Source of the DNA: UBA5078 sp963977405
Lineage (GTDB): Bacteria > Pseudomonadota > Gammaproteobacteria > Pseudomonadales > Pseudohongiellaceae
Direction of reading: 5' to 3'
NCBI GenBank assembly: GCA_963977405.1
Contig: CAXBOY010000098.1
Coordinates: forward strand, 1-10,804
Length of the DNA: 10,804 nt
Shown here: positions 1 to 7,702 of the stretch, piece after piece
Layout of the letters: every line of letters begins with the position of its first letter
Numbering within the stretch: position 1 is the stretch's first letter
Translations under genes and position numbers: made by a program
Notes under the pieces: model-generated
Databases searched by the model: none
The model's input: the letters and a program-made list of their open reading frames with translations, nothing else
Told to the model about the DNA's origin: nothing

Positions 1-1536
1 AAAAGCCATAATAGTGAGTTTATCGAGGCTAACGCTTGCTGGGCTCTCGATATAGCGATAACACCAGGAGAACCCGTCTCTTTCGGCGAAATTAGCATAG
101 ATATCGCGCCAGATGAAACCAGGACTCTTTCCGAGAACGACCCTTTCGCAGATTACCTAGCGGAATCCCCCATACGCGCGGGCAGCCAACTTGTACACAG
201 CGATTACGAGAACCTGAAGTCGTCCCTTAGCGCAATAGCGGTAGAGAATGGCTACTTCTCCGCTCGTTTTATCCGTTCGGAGTTACGCGTCGACCTACAA
301 CGCAAGCTCGCCGATGTGCAGATTGAATTCGACCCTGGGGTGCGATTTCGTTTTGGCGCGATACGCATCACGCCGATTGAGGCCCTCTCGGAACCCTTTA
401 TTGCCCGCTTCGTCCCATTTAGAGCCGGTGCTCCCTATTCCACAGATGCACTCATCGAGCTGCGAGACAGCCTTAACAATAGTCAATACTTCAGCGACGT
501 AGCGGTGACACCGCAGTTGGATTCGTCCTTGGTTACAGGGGCTGCAACTTCGCGCGACGTACCCGTGAATATCGACTTGAATATGCGCCCGCGCCGGAGC
601 TGGTCGACCGGAATCGGAGTCACCACGGATATCGGTCCACGTCTGACCTTGGCTTATGAGGATCGTTACCTCAATCGCTCAGGGCACCGCTTCAATGGCG
701 ACGCGGCACTATCGCCGCTGGATCAGCGCGGTAATCTTACCTACAACATACCGCTAAGCGAGCCGAGCACAGAGAGCATTAGCTTCTCTACGGGCATTGT
801 CGGCCAAGACAACGATACTTTCACCACGGAAACTTTTAAGGTCGGGGTAAGTTACCGTTCCAGCGTAGACGCCTGGTTTCTTGGCGATGATTGGTTGCAG
901 AATATTTTCACTAACTATCAGCACGAGACCTCCGAGATCAACGATGTGGTCGAGAGCTACAACCTCACTATTAACGGTATTAACTGGACCAAGACCCAAG
1001 CTGACGACCCCATCTATCCCACGCACGGCTGGCGCCTATTTACACAGGTCAGTGGCGCCTCTAACGCGCTATTCTCAGACCTGAGTTTCGTGCAACTTTA
1101 TGCGAGTGGTAAGTTTGTGCACGACATCGGCATCGGGCGCTTTCTAATTCGCTCAGAGATTGCTACGTCGATCGTCGGCGGCGTAGAAGAGCTGCCAGTG
1201 ACCATACGCTACTTCGCCGGCGGTGACCAAAGCGTGCGCGGTTATCAGTATGGCAGCATCGGCGCTGAGAACGATGAAGGCGAAGTAATAGGAGGTAAGC
1301 ACTTGCTTACCGGCAGTGTTGAGTATGATTTCGAAGTGCGACCAGGTTGGCGGGGCGCGGTTTTTTATGACACAGGCAACTCCTTCGCCGACTATACCAA
1401 TTTAGCCCTAAAATCCGGTGTCGGTCTCGGCGTACGCTGGCAATCTCCCATTGGGCCTATCCGCGTGGATTTGGCAAAGGGCTTGGACGAGGGCGGCGGC
1501 TTGCGCCTCCACATCACCATGGGTCCCGATCTATGA
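1..1536 (+). CDS. tamA: TamA, outer-membrane Omp85-family assembly factor (5' end off window)
   Basis: TamA is the outer-membrane subunit of the translocation and assembly module. It works with TamB in inserting some beta-barrel and autotransporter proteins and in envelope lipid homeostasis. The reading frame is open from base 1, so the gene enters from the left. 511 residues are visible against about 577 in E. coli, so the signal peptide and most of POTRA1 are missing. In visible numbering, the end of POTRA1 is about 1-25, POTRA2 about 26-115 (with the GYFSA turn at 84-88) and POTRA3 about 116-198. The 16-strand barrel follows from about 200 to the C-terminus. The Omp85 loop-6 motif VRGY is at 412-415, after GGDQS. 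The protein ends in a strand closing with MGPDL, much like the GLGPEL end of E. coli TamA. The stop overlaps the tamB start by ATGA. BamA is excluded by the small number of POTRA domains and by the tamB neighbour. Confidence 0.95.
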   Translation, partial: KSHNSEFIEANACWALDIAITPGEPVSFGEISIDIAPDETRTLSENDPFADYLAESPIRAGSQLVHSDYENLKSSLSAIAVENGYFSARFIRSELRVDLQRKLADVQIEFDPGVRFRFGAIRITPIEALSEPFIARFVPFRAGAPYSTDALIELRDSLNNSQYFSDVAVTPQLDSSLVTGAATSRDVPVNIDLNMRPRRSWSTGIGVTTDIGPRLTLAYEDRYLNRSGHRFNGDAALSPLDQRGNLTYNIPLSEPSTESISFSTGIVGQDNDTFTTETFKVGVSYRSSVDAWFLGDDWLQNIFTNYQHETSEINDVVESYNLTINGINWTKTQADDPIYPTHGWRLFTQVSGASNALFSDLSFVQLYASGKFVHDIGIGRFLIRSEIATSIVGGVEELPVTIRYFAGGDQSVRGYQYGSIGAENDEGEVIGGKHLLTGSVEYDFEVRPGWRGAVFYDTGNSFADYTNLALKSGVGLGVRWQSPIGPIRVDLAKGLDEGGGLRLHITMGPDL

Positions 1537-4500
1537 GTAATGAGGACCAGAAAGCACAACCGTCGCAGCAAGTGGCGCCGACCTGGCGAGTTCGACTCAT
1601 TCGTATAAGTGCTATCAGCGTCTCTTTACTGATGATTTTTTTGGTTGCCGCTCTTGCGCTCATTAGCGCGCTTGTCGGAACTAGTGGCGGCAGCGCTTGG
1701 CTCCTGAATTTCGGTTTTGCACAACTGCAAAGCGAAACCCGGGAACTGAGCTTTGAGCAAAGCCAAGGCACCTTGCTCTCCGGTATGCGTTTTCAGAATC
1801 TTCGCTATCGCGATGGCGAGAACATCGTGTCGGTTGCCACACTGCAGAGCAGCTGGAACCCCATGAGTCTGTTCTCCGGAGAATTTGTGTTCGACCAACT
1901 CAGCTTCTCTGGCGTGGCTGTGGATTGGCATAGCGCACCAACGCCCGAGAATACGGAGCCGGTGAGTCCAGACCCATTCGCTGGGATACTACCGCTACCA
2001 CTGGACATCGCTATCAATAGGTTTGCACTGCGTGATGCCGACATCGCTTTTGACGAGGCGACCTACAGCATTGACTCATTGACGCTAATTGCTCGCCTCA
2101 CGCAGCGCCACTTAAGCCTAAACAGCCTGCAATTTGCCGCGCCGCCTGTGCAGGTATCAGGCTCCATAGAGACAGATCTACAAGAGTCTATGCCCTTGGC
2201 GCTCAACCTGAACTGGCTCTATAACGGACCAATACTAGAGGGCTTTGAAGAGGCGAGTGGTGAGTTACGCCTCGAGGGCAATCTGAATCGCATTAGTCTC
2301 AATCACGAACTGATCACACCAGCGCAAATTAGTAGCCGCGGCGAGTTAGAGCTGAACCTATTTAACGCTGATACTAGCGAGAGAAGCTTCCAGCTGAATC
2401 ATCGCATTGACCCCCAAGTCCTAAGCTCCGCCGACCTAGCTGGAGGTCGGCGCCTGCGCATCGATTCCGCGCAAATCATTACGGAGGGCAGCCTAGAAGC
2501 GGTTCGCCTCTCCGGAGAAGCTAGCATTACTGCCGAAGACCCCCTAGGTGAGGTCATAGTCCCTCCCTTGGATCTACAGTGGGCCACGAGCTGGCAAGGG
2601 CAGAGCCTAGCGGTAGAAACACTCATGGTGACAAGCACCACTGGGCGTATTGCGGCAAACGGCACTCTAGATTGGGAGGCTGGCTTTAGCCTAGACGTCC
2701 ACCTTGACGTGGAAGAGCGCAACGGCGAACAGTACCAGCCTTTTCTTCCTGAAGGACTCATTATTGGCGCCTTGAACGGAAGTGGCGATTTGCGCCTCCA
2801 ACAGAGCGATAGCGGTTTCGCCGGCGAGCTGCGCATCATAGATGTGACTGGAGAACTCAACAGCTACCCCCTTAGCGCACAAGGCAATTTGGTTTACGGG
2901 CAAGACGGCTTACAGGTTGACGATCTGCGCGCAGCTAGCGGTAGCACCACCCTCTCGGTCAATGGCAACTGGTCAGACAGCATCAATCTCGATTGGGAAG
3001 TTGACGCCTCAAACATCGGCACACTCTCTCCCCTTCTCTCTGGCAGCATTGATGCGACTGGCACTCTACGTGGCACCCCAGAGGCTCCCCAGGTCAACTT
3101 CGACGCTAGCGGCAATAGCCTCAATTTTGCTGGCACTCGTATCGACAGTTTTAGGGCTAAGGGCGAGTATCTTAACAATAGCAATGTGGTAGAAATAAAC
3201 GCGATCGGCATCGAGACCAGCGGTGCTAACTCACAACGCATAGACTCGGTCGCCATCAGCGCTCAGGGCACGCCAGCAGAGCACCAAGTGACAGTCGCAG
3301 CGCGCGCGCCAATAGGAGAGTTCGATCTGGCACTAAGTGGCGCGGTGCAATTCGAAGAGCCAGTACAATGGACCGGCAGCATCAGCAACGGCCGCATACT
3401 CAGCGACCTCGGACTGTGGCAACTCGATGGCGAACCTACTCTTAGTGCAAGCGCCCAATCAGTCACACTGAGCCGCCAATGTTGGCTTCAGGAACAGAGC
3501 ACACTTTGCCTAGATTTAGACTGGGCCAGTACTGGCGCGATCATTGCGAACGCCCAACTACTCGACTATCCACTCAGTCACTTCAATGCCCCTGTTGACG
3601 GCGTGTTTACCGGGCAAGAGGGCGCAGTCTTGTTGCCACAATTGCCCGTGGGTAGCCGCGCCGAAGGTAAGCTTAGCATTGAGGCCAGCGCGACAGGGTC
3701 GCTCTCCTCAGACCCTTCGGCGCTCGAGTTGCGCTTCAATGTGAATGCAGGCGAAGGCATGATCCACGTCGAGCCTGTTATAGCTGAAGTAGACGATCTC
3801 ACCGCCGTCGAGACTGAGCCACTAGAGCCGCAGACCTTCCATTGGCGCAACGCTGAGATCGATGGCACCCGCACAGATAATGAATGGCAGATCACTAGCA
3901 CTCTCGATTTCTACCAGCCCAATCTCGCCGATAGCGGTATGTCTGTACAGGGCAACGCCGACGCTCAACTGACAGTTCGGGCAAACCAAGATCTAGACGG
4001 GCGTGTAAACCTTGCCTTCGACGACCTGAGCTGGATAGAGGCCTTCCTACCGTCCTTGCAGAGCACACAGGGGCAATTGCAGGGACTTACGCTCATATCC
4101 GGCTCAATCTCGGCACCTCGTTTCGGCGGCAATCTCGAGCTAACCAACGCCTCGGTCGATATACCAGACTTAGGACTAGAGTTGCGGGATATCGCCGTCA
4201 ATGTTACGAGCGACATCAATCAGACCGTGGCGATACAAGGGCATGCCACCTCGGGCGACGGCACTCTGCGATTTTTCAGCGAGATAAATGCACCATTAGC
4301 GCCAGAGCGAAGCTTCGAAATTAACATCGAAGGCGATAACTTCACGATCGCTAACGATGCAGAGATACTACTCAAGATCTCTCCCGACCTTCAGGTCACG
4401 GGCAACACGAAAAGCCTCAATGTCACTGGCACGCTAACACTACCGGTAGTCGATGTTCAGCTAACGGAGTTGCCCGAGTCTGCCATCGATGTATCCACGG

Positions 4501-5285
4501 ACACTGTCATTGTGGATAACGGCCCACAAACCCCAGTTGTCCACAATGCGGCACAGGCAGATCGAGGAATTCTAGGCGAAATGGACTTGACCGCCGAGGT
4601 CGCCATCAAACTGGGGGACGAGGCCCGTTTCAGGGGGTTCGGCTTGGATGCGCAGCTTGCTGGCGCCTTGGAGATAACACAGCGCGACACCGGTGCCCCA
4701 CTCACATATGGGGAGCTGACGGTCGTTGAGGGCTATTATGAAACCTACGGCCGCCGTCTCGATATCGAGCACGGCAAATTATTGTTCTTCGGTAGCCTTG
4801 GCAACCCCGCACTCGATATTCGTGCCGTTCGTCAGACAGAGGACGTGAAAGCTGGCGTGCAGATGAACGGCACCCTGCGCAACATCCGCAGCCAGCTATT
4901 CTCCACCCCCTCACTGCCCGATAGTGACATATTAGCCGTGCTTATTACCGGCAAACCATTTGCCGAGATGGGCAACCAGGACAGCAACGCGTTAGCCGGC
5001 GCGATTACCACACTCGGTATCAATCAGGGCAAGTCCTTCACCAATCAGGTGCGCTCGCAGCTCGGTCTCGACACCTTGGCGATCAATAGCACTGGCGATA
5101 CCAGTAACAGCAGCCTAACCTTAGGCAAGTACCTCACGCCTAAGATTTTTATTCGCTACGGCGTCGGCCTATTCGAAACGGAATCCACACTCTCTGTGGA
5201 TTACAGTATTAGCGATCGCATCAAACTCGAAGCGAAATCTGGTAGCAGCCAGAGCGTCGATATTAAGTACACAGTAGAACGCTAG
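1533..5285 (+). CDS. tamB: TamB, inner-membrane-anchored translocation and assembly module subunit (AsmA-like/DUF490)
   Basis: TamB spans the periplasm from the inner membrane to TamA. Family members form a long beta-taco groove thought to carry lipids or unfolded barrel segments. The product is 1250 residues, against about 1259 in E. coli, so it looks complete. A short basic cytoplasmic N-terminus is followed by one signal-anchor helix (about 24-47). A very long beta-rich region of repeated LxLNxxW-like strands comes next. The hallmark C-terminal DUF490 domain covers about 900-1250 and includes YGELTVVEGYYETYG near 1058-1072 and SDILAVLITGKP near 1130. Two cysteines nine residues apart (C650 and C659, CWLQEQSTLC) match a Cys pair seen in TamB proteins and could form a periplasmic disulfide. 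ATG is chosen because it overlaps the tamA stop (ATGA). No strong ribosome binding site is visible, so translation is probably coupled to tamA. Confidence 0.95.
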   Translation: MSNEDQKAQPSQQVAPTWRVRLIRISAISVSLLMIFLVAALALISALVGTSGGSAWLLNFGFAQLQSETRELSFEQSQGTLLSGMRFQNLRYRDGENIVSVATLQSSWNPMSLFSGEFVFDQLSFSGVAVDWHSAPTPENTEPVSPDPFAGILPLPLDIAINRFALRDADIAFDEATYSIDSLTLIARLTQRHLSLNSLQFAAPPVQVSGSIETDLQESMPLALNLNWLYNGPILEGFEEASGELRLEGNLNRISLNHELITPAQISSRGELELNLFNADTSERSFQLNHRIDPQVLSSADLAGGRRLRIDSAQIITEGSLEAVRLSGEASITAEDPLGEVIVPPLDLQWATSWQGQSLAVETLMVTSTTGRIAANGTLDWEAGFSLDVHLDVEERNGEQYQPFLPEGLIIGALNGSGDLRLQQSDSGFAGELRIIDVTGELNSYPLSAQGNLVYGQDGLQVDDLRAASGSTTLSVNGNWSDSINLDWEVDASNIGTLSPLLSGSIDATGTLRGTPEAPQVNFDASGNSLNFAGTRIDSFRAKGEYLNNSNVVEINAIGIETSGANSQRIDSVAISAQGTPAEHQVTVAARAPIGEFDLALSGAVQFEEPVQWTGSISNGRILSDLGLWQLDGEPTLSASAQSVTLSRQCWLQEQSTLCLDLDWASTGAIIANAQLLDYPLSHFNAPVDGVFTGQEGAVLLPQLPVGSRAEGKLSIEASATGSLSSDPSALELRFNVNAGEGMIHVEPVIAEVDDLTAVETEPLEPQTFHWRNAEIDGTRTDNEWQITSTLDFYQPNLADSGMSVQGNADAQLTVRANQDLDGRVNLAFDDLSWIEAFLPSLQSTQGQLQGLTLISGSISAPRFGGNLELTNASVDIPDLGLELRDIAVNVTSDINQTVAIQGHATSGDGTLRFFSEINAPLAPERSFEINIEGDNFTIANDAEILLKISPDLQVTGNTKSLNVTGTLTLPVVDVQLTELPESAIDVSTDTVIVDNGPQTPVVHNAAQADRGILGEMDLTAEVAIKLGDEARFRGFGLDAQLAGALEITQRDTGAPLTYGELTVVEGYYETYGRRLDIEHGKLLFFGSLGNPALDIRAVRQTEDVKAGVQMNGTLRNIRSQLFSTPSLPDSDILAVLITGKPFAEMGNQDSNALAGAITTLGINQGKSFTNQVRSQLGLDTLAINSTGDTSNSSLTLGKYLTPKIFIRYGVGLFETESTLSVDYSISDRIKLEAKSGSSQSVDIKYTVER

Positions 5286-5302
5286 CAGCACTCGCTGCTA
5301 GC
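5281..5302 (+). terminator. Perfect hairpin at the tamB stop codon, candidate weak terminator
   Basis: GCTAGCAGC (5281-5289) and GCTGCTAGC (5294-5302) form a perfect 9-bp stem with a 4-nt ACTC loop. The tamB TAG stop lies inside the left arm. The following bases are CCTTGAAATTTT rather than a run of T, so intrinsic termination would be weak. The hairpin may instead be an mRNA 3'-end stabiliser. Its right arm directly precedes the -35 element of the next gene's promoter. Confidence 0.45.
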
Positions 5303-5303
5303 C

Positions 5304-5329
5304 CTTGAAATTTTCACCTGCGTCCCTAT
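5304..5329 (+). promoter_or_regulatory. Sigma-32 (heat-shock) type promoter for the Hsp20 gene
   Basis: CTTGAA (5304-5309, preceded by CC) is followed by a 14-nt spacer and CCCTAT (5324-5329). The E. coli RpoH consensus is CTTGAA, 13-15 nt, CCCCAT. The match is 6/6 and 5/6, with the same 14-nt spacing as the dnaK P1 promoter. Transcription would start near 5336-5338, exactly where the leader's first hairpin begins. The element stands directly in front of a small heat-shock protein gene, which raises confidence. It is a pattern match only. Confidence 0.7.
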
Positions 5330-5336
5330 CATTTAT

Positions 5337-5371
5337 TTGCTAGCACGGAGCCTTCGGCCCGCATCCAGCAA
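5337..5371 (+). promoter_or_regulatory. Leader hairpin 1 of the Hsp20 mRNA
   Basis: TTGCT (5337-5341) pairs with AGCAA (5367-5371). Inside it, CGG-A-GCC (5346-5352) pairs with GGC-CCG (5356-5361) over a TTC triloop, with one bulged A. An asymmetric internal loop separates the two stems. The hairpin begins at the predicted transcription start and abuts the next hairpin without a gap. Multi-hairpin leaders of this kind are typical of ROSE-type RNA thermometers of small heat-shock genes, but the sequence is not a recognisable canonical ROSE element. Confidence 0.45.
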
Positions 5372-5401
5372 TTCATTTCGTGAACAATCCTATGAGGTGA
5401 A
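5372..5401 (+). promoter_or_regulatory. Candidate RNA thermometer: hairpin sequestering the Hsp20 Shine-Dalgarno
   Basis: UUCAUUUCGUG (5372-5382) can pair without interruption with UAUGAGGUGAA (5391-5401), closing an 8-nt loop AACAAUCC (5383-5390). The 11-bp stem has four G-U wobbles, two of them on the GG of the Shine-Dalgarno GAGGUGA (5394-5400). The ATG is at 5405, 4 nt past the Shine-Dalgarno. A weak, wobble-rich stem that masks the whole ribosome binding site is the design of fourU/ROSE-type thermometers, and small heat-shock genes are their commonest targets. Pairing was worked out by eye. No folding energy was computed. Confidence 0.6.
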
Positions 5402-5404
5402 GAG

Positions 5405-6061
5405 ATGCAACTTAACAAACGGTCATTACTCATTACAGCAATCGCCTGTACCGCCCTAGTCGGCAGCCTCGCCATCGGCATCGCGCTTGGTCGCACTCCA
5501 AGCCTGTTCAATGCCCAGCAGCAAGACAGCAAACAAGAGACTCGCGAAGCGATCCTCGACAAGCTCGAAAGCACCGCTGCGCAACAGGCGCAAGCCCAAG
5601 CATCGCTATTGGACCCCTTTTCAATAGCTAGTATTGGTGGCGACCCTTTCGCCCAAATGCAGCAGCGCATGGATCAACTATTTGGGCAAATAGGATCCGA
5701 CCCTTCCCTGTTTAATTTCGGCAGTTTCGGTCTTGGTGGCCAGGGACTAAGCGTGGGTTTTGCGAACGCTGCCCCCGCGGAGATAGAAGTCGAAGAATCG
5801 ACGGATGAGTACCGCGTAGTGATCTCGCTTGCGCAGGGCAGTGATGTAGAGTTGGCTACTGAGCTCGATAACAACACACTCTCTATCTCTGCACAGGTGC
5901 GCACCGAAATACAAAACAATAGCAACGGACGGGCGTTGAGCAGCACCAGCATGAGTCAATTCTCACGTGCAATCCCCTTCAATTCTCCTGTGGACGCCAC
6001 TGGGATGAAGACGGAGAAATCGGACTCAGAGGTCGTGATTAGAATTCCGAAGCTGTCATAA
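5405..6061 (+). CDS. Membrane-anchored or exported small heat-shock protein (Hsp20/alpha-crystallin domain)
   Basis: The product (218 residues) is probably an ATP-independent holdase chaperone. Residues 1-6 are basic, and 7-29 form a hydrophobic helix with no clear signal-peptidase site, so the protein is probably tethered to the inner membrane facing the periplasm, or is exported. A Gln/Ala-rich stretch (38-67) leads to DPFAQMQQRMDQLFG (80-94), which resembles the DPF.EM...DRLF segment in front of many bacterial Hsp20 domains. A Gly/Phe-rich linker (96-120) follows. The alpha-crystallin-like domain is about 125-216: EIEVEESTDEYRVVISL, then LSISAQ, FSRAIPF and a closing VVIRIPK. It ends at IPKLS, so the usual C-terminal tail with its IxI oligomerisation motif is missing. 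The ATG has Shine-Dalgarno GAGGTGA. The gene follows tamB by 119 nt with its own heat-shock-type promoter. The Hsp20 fold is well supported. The location is inferred from the N-terminus. Confidence 0.82.
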   Translation: MQLNKRSLLITAIACTALVGSLAIGIALGRTPSLFNAQQQDSKQETREAILDKLESTAAQQAQAQASLLDPFSIASIGGDPFAQMQQRMDQLFGQIGSDPSLFNFGSFGLGGQGLSVGFANAAPAEIEVEESTDEYRVVISLAQGSDVELATELDNNTLSISAQVRTEIQNNSNGRALSSTSMSQFSRAIPFNSPVDATGMKTEKSDSEVVIRIPKLS

Positions 6062-6068
6062 GTATGGA

Positions 6069-6096
6069 GGGTCAGGATCGTTGTGACACCTGACCC
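6069..6096. repeat. Palindromic hairpin between convergent genes (terminator or REP-like unit)
   Basis: GGGTCAGG (6069-6076) and CCTGACCC (6089-6096) form a perfect 8-bp stem with a 12-nt loop. It fills the 45-nt gap between the ends of the Hsp20 gene (plus) and the TPR gene (minus). The position suits a bidirectional terminator, but neither side has a T-run. G-rich palindromes of the GGGTCAGG type can also be dispersed REP-like elements moved by RAYT transposases. Copy number in the genome would decide. Confidence 0.5.
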
Positions 6097-6106
6097 CAGT
6101 GGAAGT

Positions 6107-7702
6107 TTAGAACTTCGAAGAGAGCAGCCACACATCGGAGCGTGCCCATGCTTGCTCGAGGCGCGCGTCGATGTCCGGGTCCGTTCTACCTTGGGCGGCC
6201 AGCGCCTGTTTGATACCAAATAAAGACCAGCCATTATGAGGGTGTTCGCGCAAGTCTTCTTCATATACCGTGATCGCTTTAGCGTATTCCCCCACCTCTA
6301 TATAGGAGGCACCCAGCCAGTGTTTCGCCGAGAATGGGAATGGCTCCGGCTCATCGTAAACGATTTGATTATAGGCATCCGTAGCGCTCTCGAAGGCCGC
6401 CACGGCACTGGCCATGTCTCCGGTACTCCAAGCCATCTCGCCGCGCAAAATGCCAGCGAGGACGCTCAGCAGGTTCTTACCGTCATGAAAGCGGTAATTG
6501 TCGGTTGTGTCCCGCGCCAATTGCTCAAGCTTATCCAAATACTCGCGAGCCGTGAACGTATCCCCCATCTTCAGCGCTGCGTAACCTTGCGCGAAGTCCC
6601 ATGAACCGCCGTCGAAATCGCTATTCTCTGGTCGCTTGCTAACTGCTGCGACCTCATCGAAACGTCCGAACCTAACAAGTGTTAGTGCATGATAAATGGA
6701 GCTGTCCATCAGCTTCTCGTAGTCCTTACCTGCCTGAATCGCCAATGCCCCCTGCCCATCCATGCTCGCAGCAAAAAGCAGCATCGCTAAGTTATGCATG
6801 GGGTAAATCGCAAAGCCTTCACCTATTGCGGCCTTTTGGTCTGAGTGCCAAGCCATGATATTGGCACGGATCGAATCGCTCCAACGACCTATCTCATTCC
6901 AAGTATGGCTAGGCATATGATTGATATGGCTTGCGCCGGGTATTGCTGTGCCTAGATACTCGGCACAACCCTCTGCTAGCCCTGGGTTTGGGGTAGACTC
7001 GGTGGCATGTACATAGAGATGGCAGGCGCCTGGGTGCCGGATGTCCCGCTCCAGTACGCTAGTCAGAACATTATGCAACCGAATCACGTTCGGATCGTTG
7101 AGGTCTCGAGTGCCACGGCGTGGCTCTAAGAGGAACAGCGAATCCCCATAGAGTGTCACGATGTCTAAATCGTCTGGATACTTAGCGGCAAGTAAGGCCA
7201 TCGCGTCGGAGTAGGCGCGCTCTTGATCCATGCGCCGATCAGCACTGAAATCCGCTACATAGCGCGTCGACATGGCGCGTATCAAGTCCGCCTCCTTAGC
7301 ACTGGCTAGATCGATGCGCGCTAAAGCCTGATTGATTGCAGCAAAGGCGCGTGGCGACTTGTCTGGACTCATAGGGCCATTGAGATAGGATCCCCACGCC
7401 CAAGCCTCTCCCCAGTAGCAAATAGCGCAGTCAGGGTCGAGCAACTGCGCCTCGCGGAAAGAGCGGGCAGCATCTTCAGTGGTGAAGGAATACATCATCT
7501 GGAAGCCCTGATCGAAATAGGCTTGCACCTGAGGCACCCTAGACGATATGGGGTAGCTGAATTCGCCCAACGCGACAGTAAACAGTGGAATGGGGGTATC
7601 GAAGGACTCTGGATAGTCTATATCGCTTGCACTTTGTGCTAATAGCGAAGTACTCCCGCCCAGTGCAAGCACACCGGCAAGGATGGTCCAATTCCACTTC
7701 AT
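6107..7702 (-). CDS. Exported TPR-repeat protein with conserved Cys/His clusters, function unknown
   Basis: The product has 531 residues. An N-terminal signal peptide (hydrophobic about 6-22, likely cut after the LAQSA region near 25) sends it to the periplasm or beyond. The mature part is helical with TPR-like repeats: about 60-91 (FDQGFQMMYSF...SFREAQLLDP), about 420-445, and a clear one at 459-488 (HWLGASYIEVGEYAKAITVY). Non-TPR motifs look conserved rather than structural: CAIC at 92-95 followed by YWGEAWAWG, then HPGACHLYVHATE at 223-235, HINHMPSHTW at 259-268 and YPMHN at 300-304. The spacing of H223, H228, H232, E235, H259, H262, H266 and H303 suggests a buried metal or cofactor site. 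The ATG has a good Shine-Dalgarno (TAGGGGA, about 6 nt upstream). It lies 79 nt downstream of the hydrolase gene on the same strand, with no convincing promoter between, so co-transcription is likely. I recognise the protein type but no established function. Confidence 0.8.
   Translation of the reverse strand: MKWNWTILAGVLALGGSTSLLAQSASDIDYPESFDTPIPLFTVALGEFSYPISSRVPQVQAYFDQGFQMMYSFTTEDAARSFREAQLLDPDCAICYWGEAWAWGSYLNGPMSPDKSPRAFAAINQALARIDLASAKEADLIRAMSTRYVADFSADRRMDQERAYSDAMALLAAKYPDDLDIVTLYGDSLFLLEPRRGTRDLNDPNVIRLHNVLTSVLERDIRHPGACHLYVHATESTPNPGLAEGCAEYLGTAIPGASHINHMPSHTWNEIGRWSDSIRANIMAWHSDQKAAIGEGFAIYPMHNLAMLLFAASMDGQGALAIQAGKDYEKLMDSSIYHALTLVRFGRFDEVAAVSKRPENSDFDGGSWDFAQGYAALKMGDTFTAREYLDKLEQLARDTTDNYRFHDGKNLLSVLAGILRGEMAWSTGDMASAVAAFESATDAYNQIVYDEPEPFPFSAKHWLGASYIEVGEYAKAITVYEEDLREHPHNGWSLFGIKQALAAQGRTDPDIDARLEQAWARSDVWLLSSKF

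Noticed and set aside
316..1536. GTG at 316 as the tamA start
   Set aside because: The frame is open to base 1 and the upstream translation continues POTRA domains, so this is an internal valine codon of a gene cut by the window edge.
2399..2860. Antisense open frame of 153 codons within tamB
   Set aside because: The Ser/Arg/Pro-rich translation is typical of a shadow of a GC-rich gene. It has no ribosome binding site and no recognisable domain.
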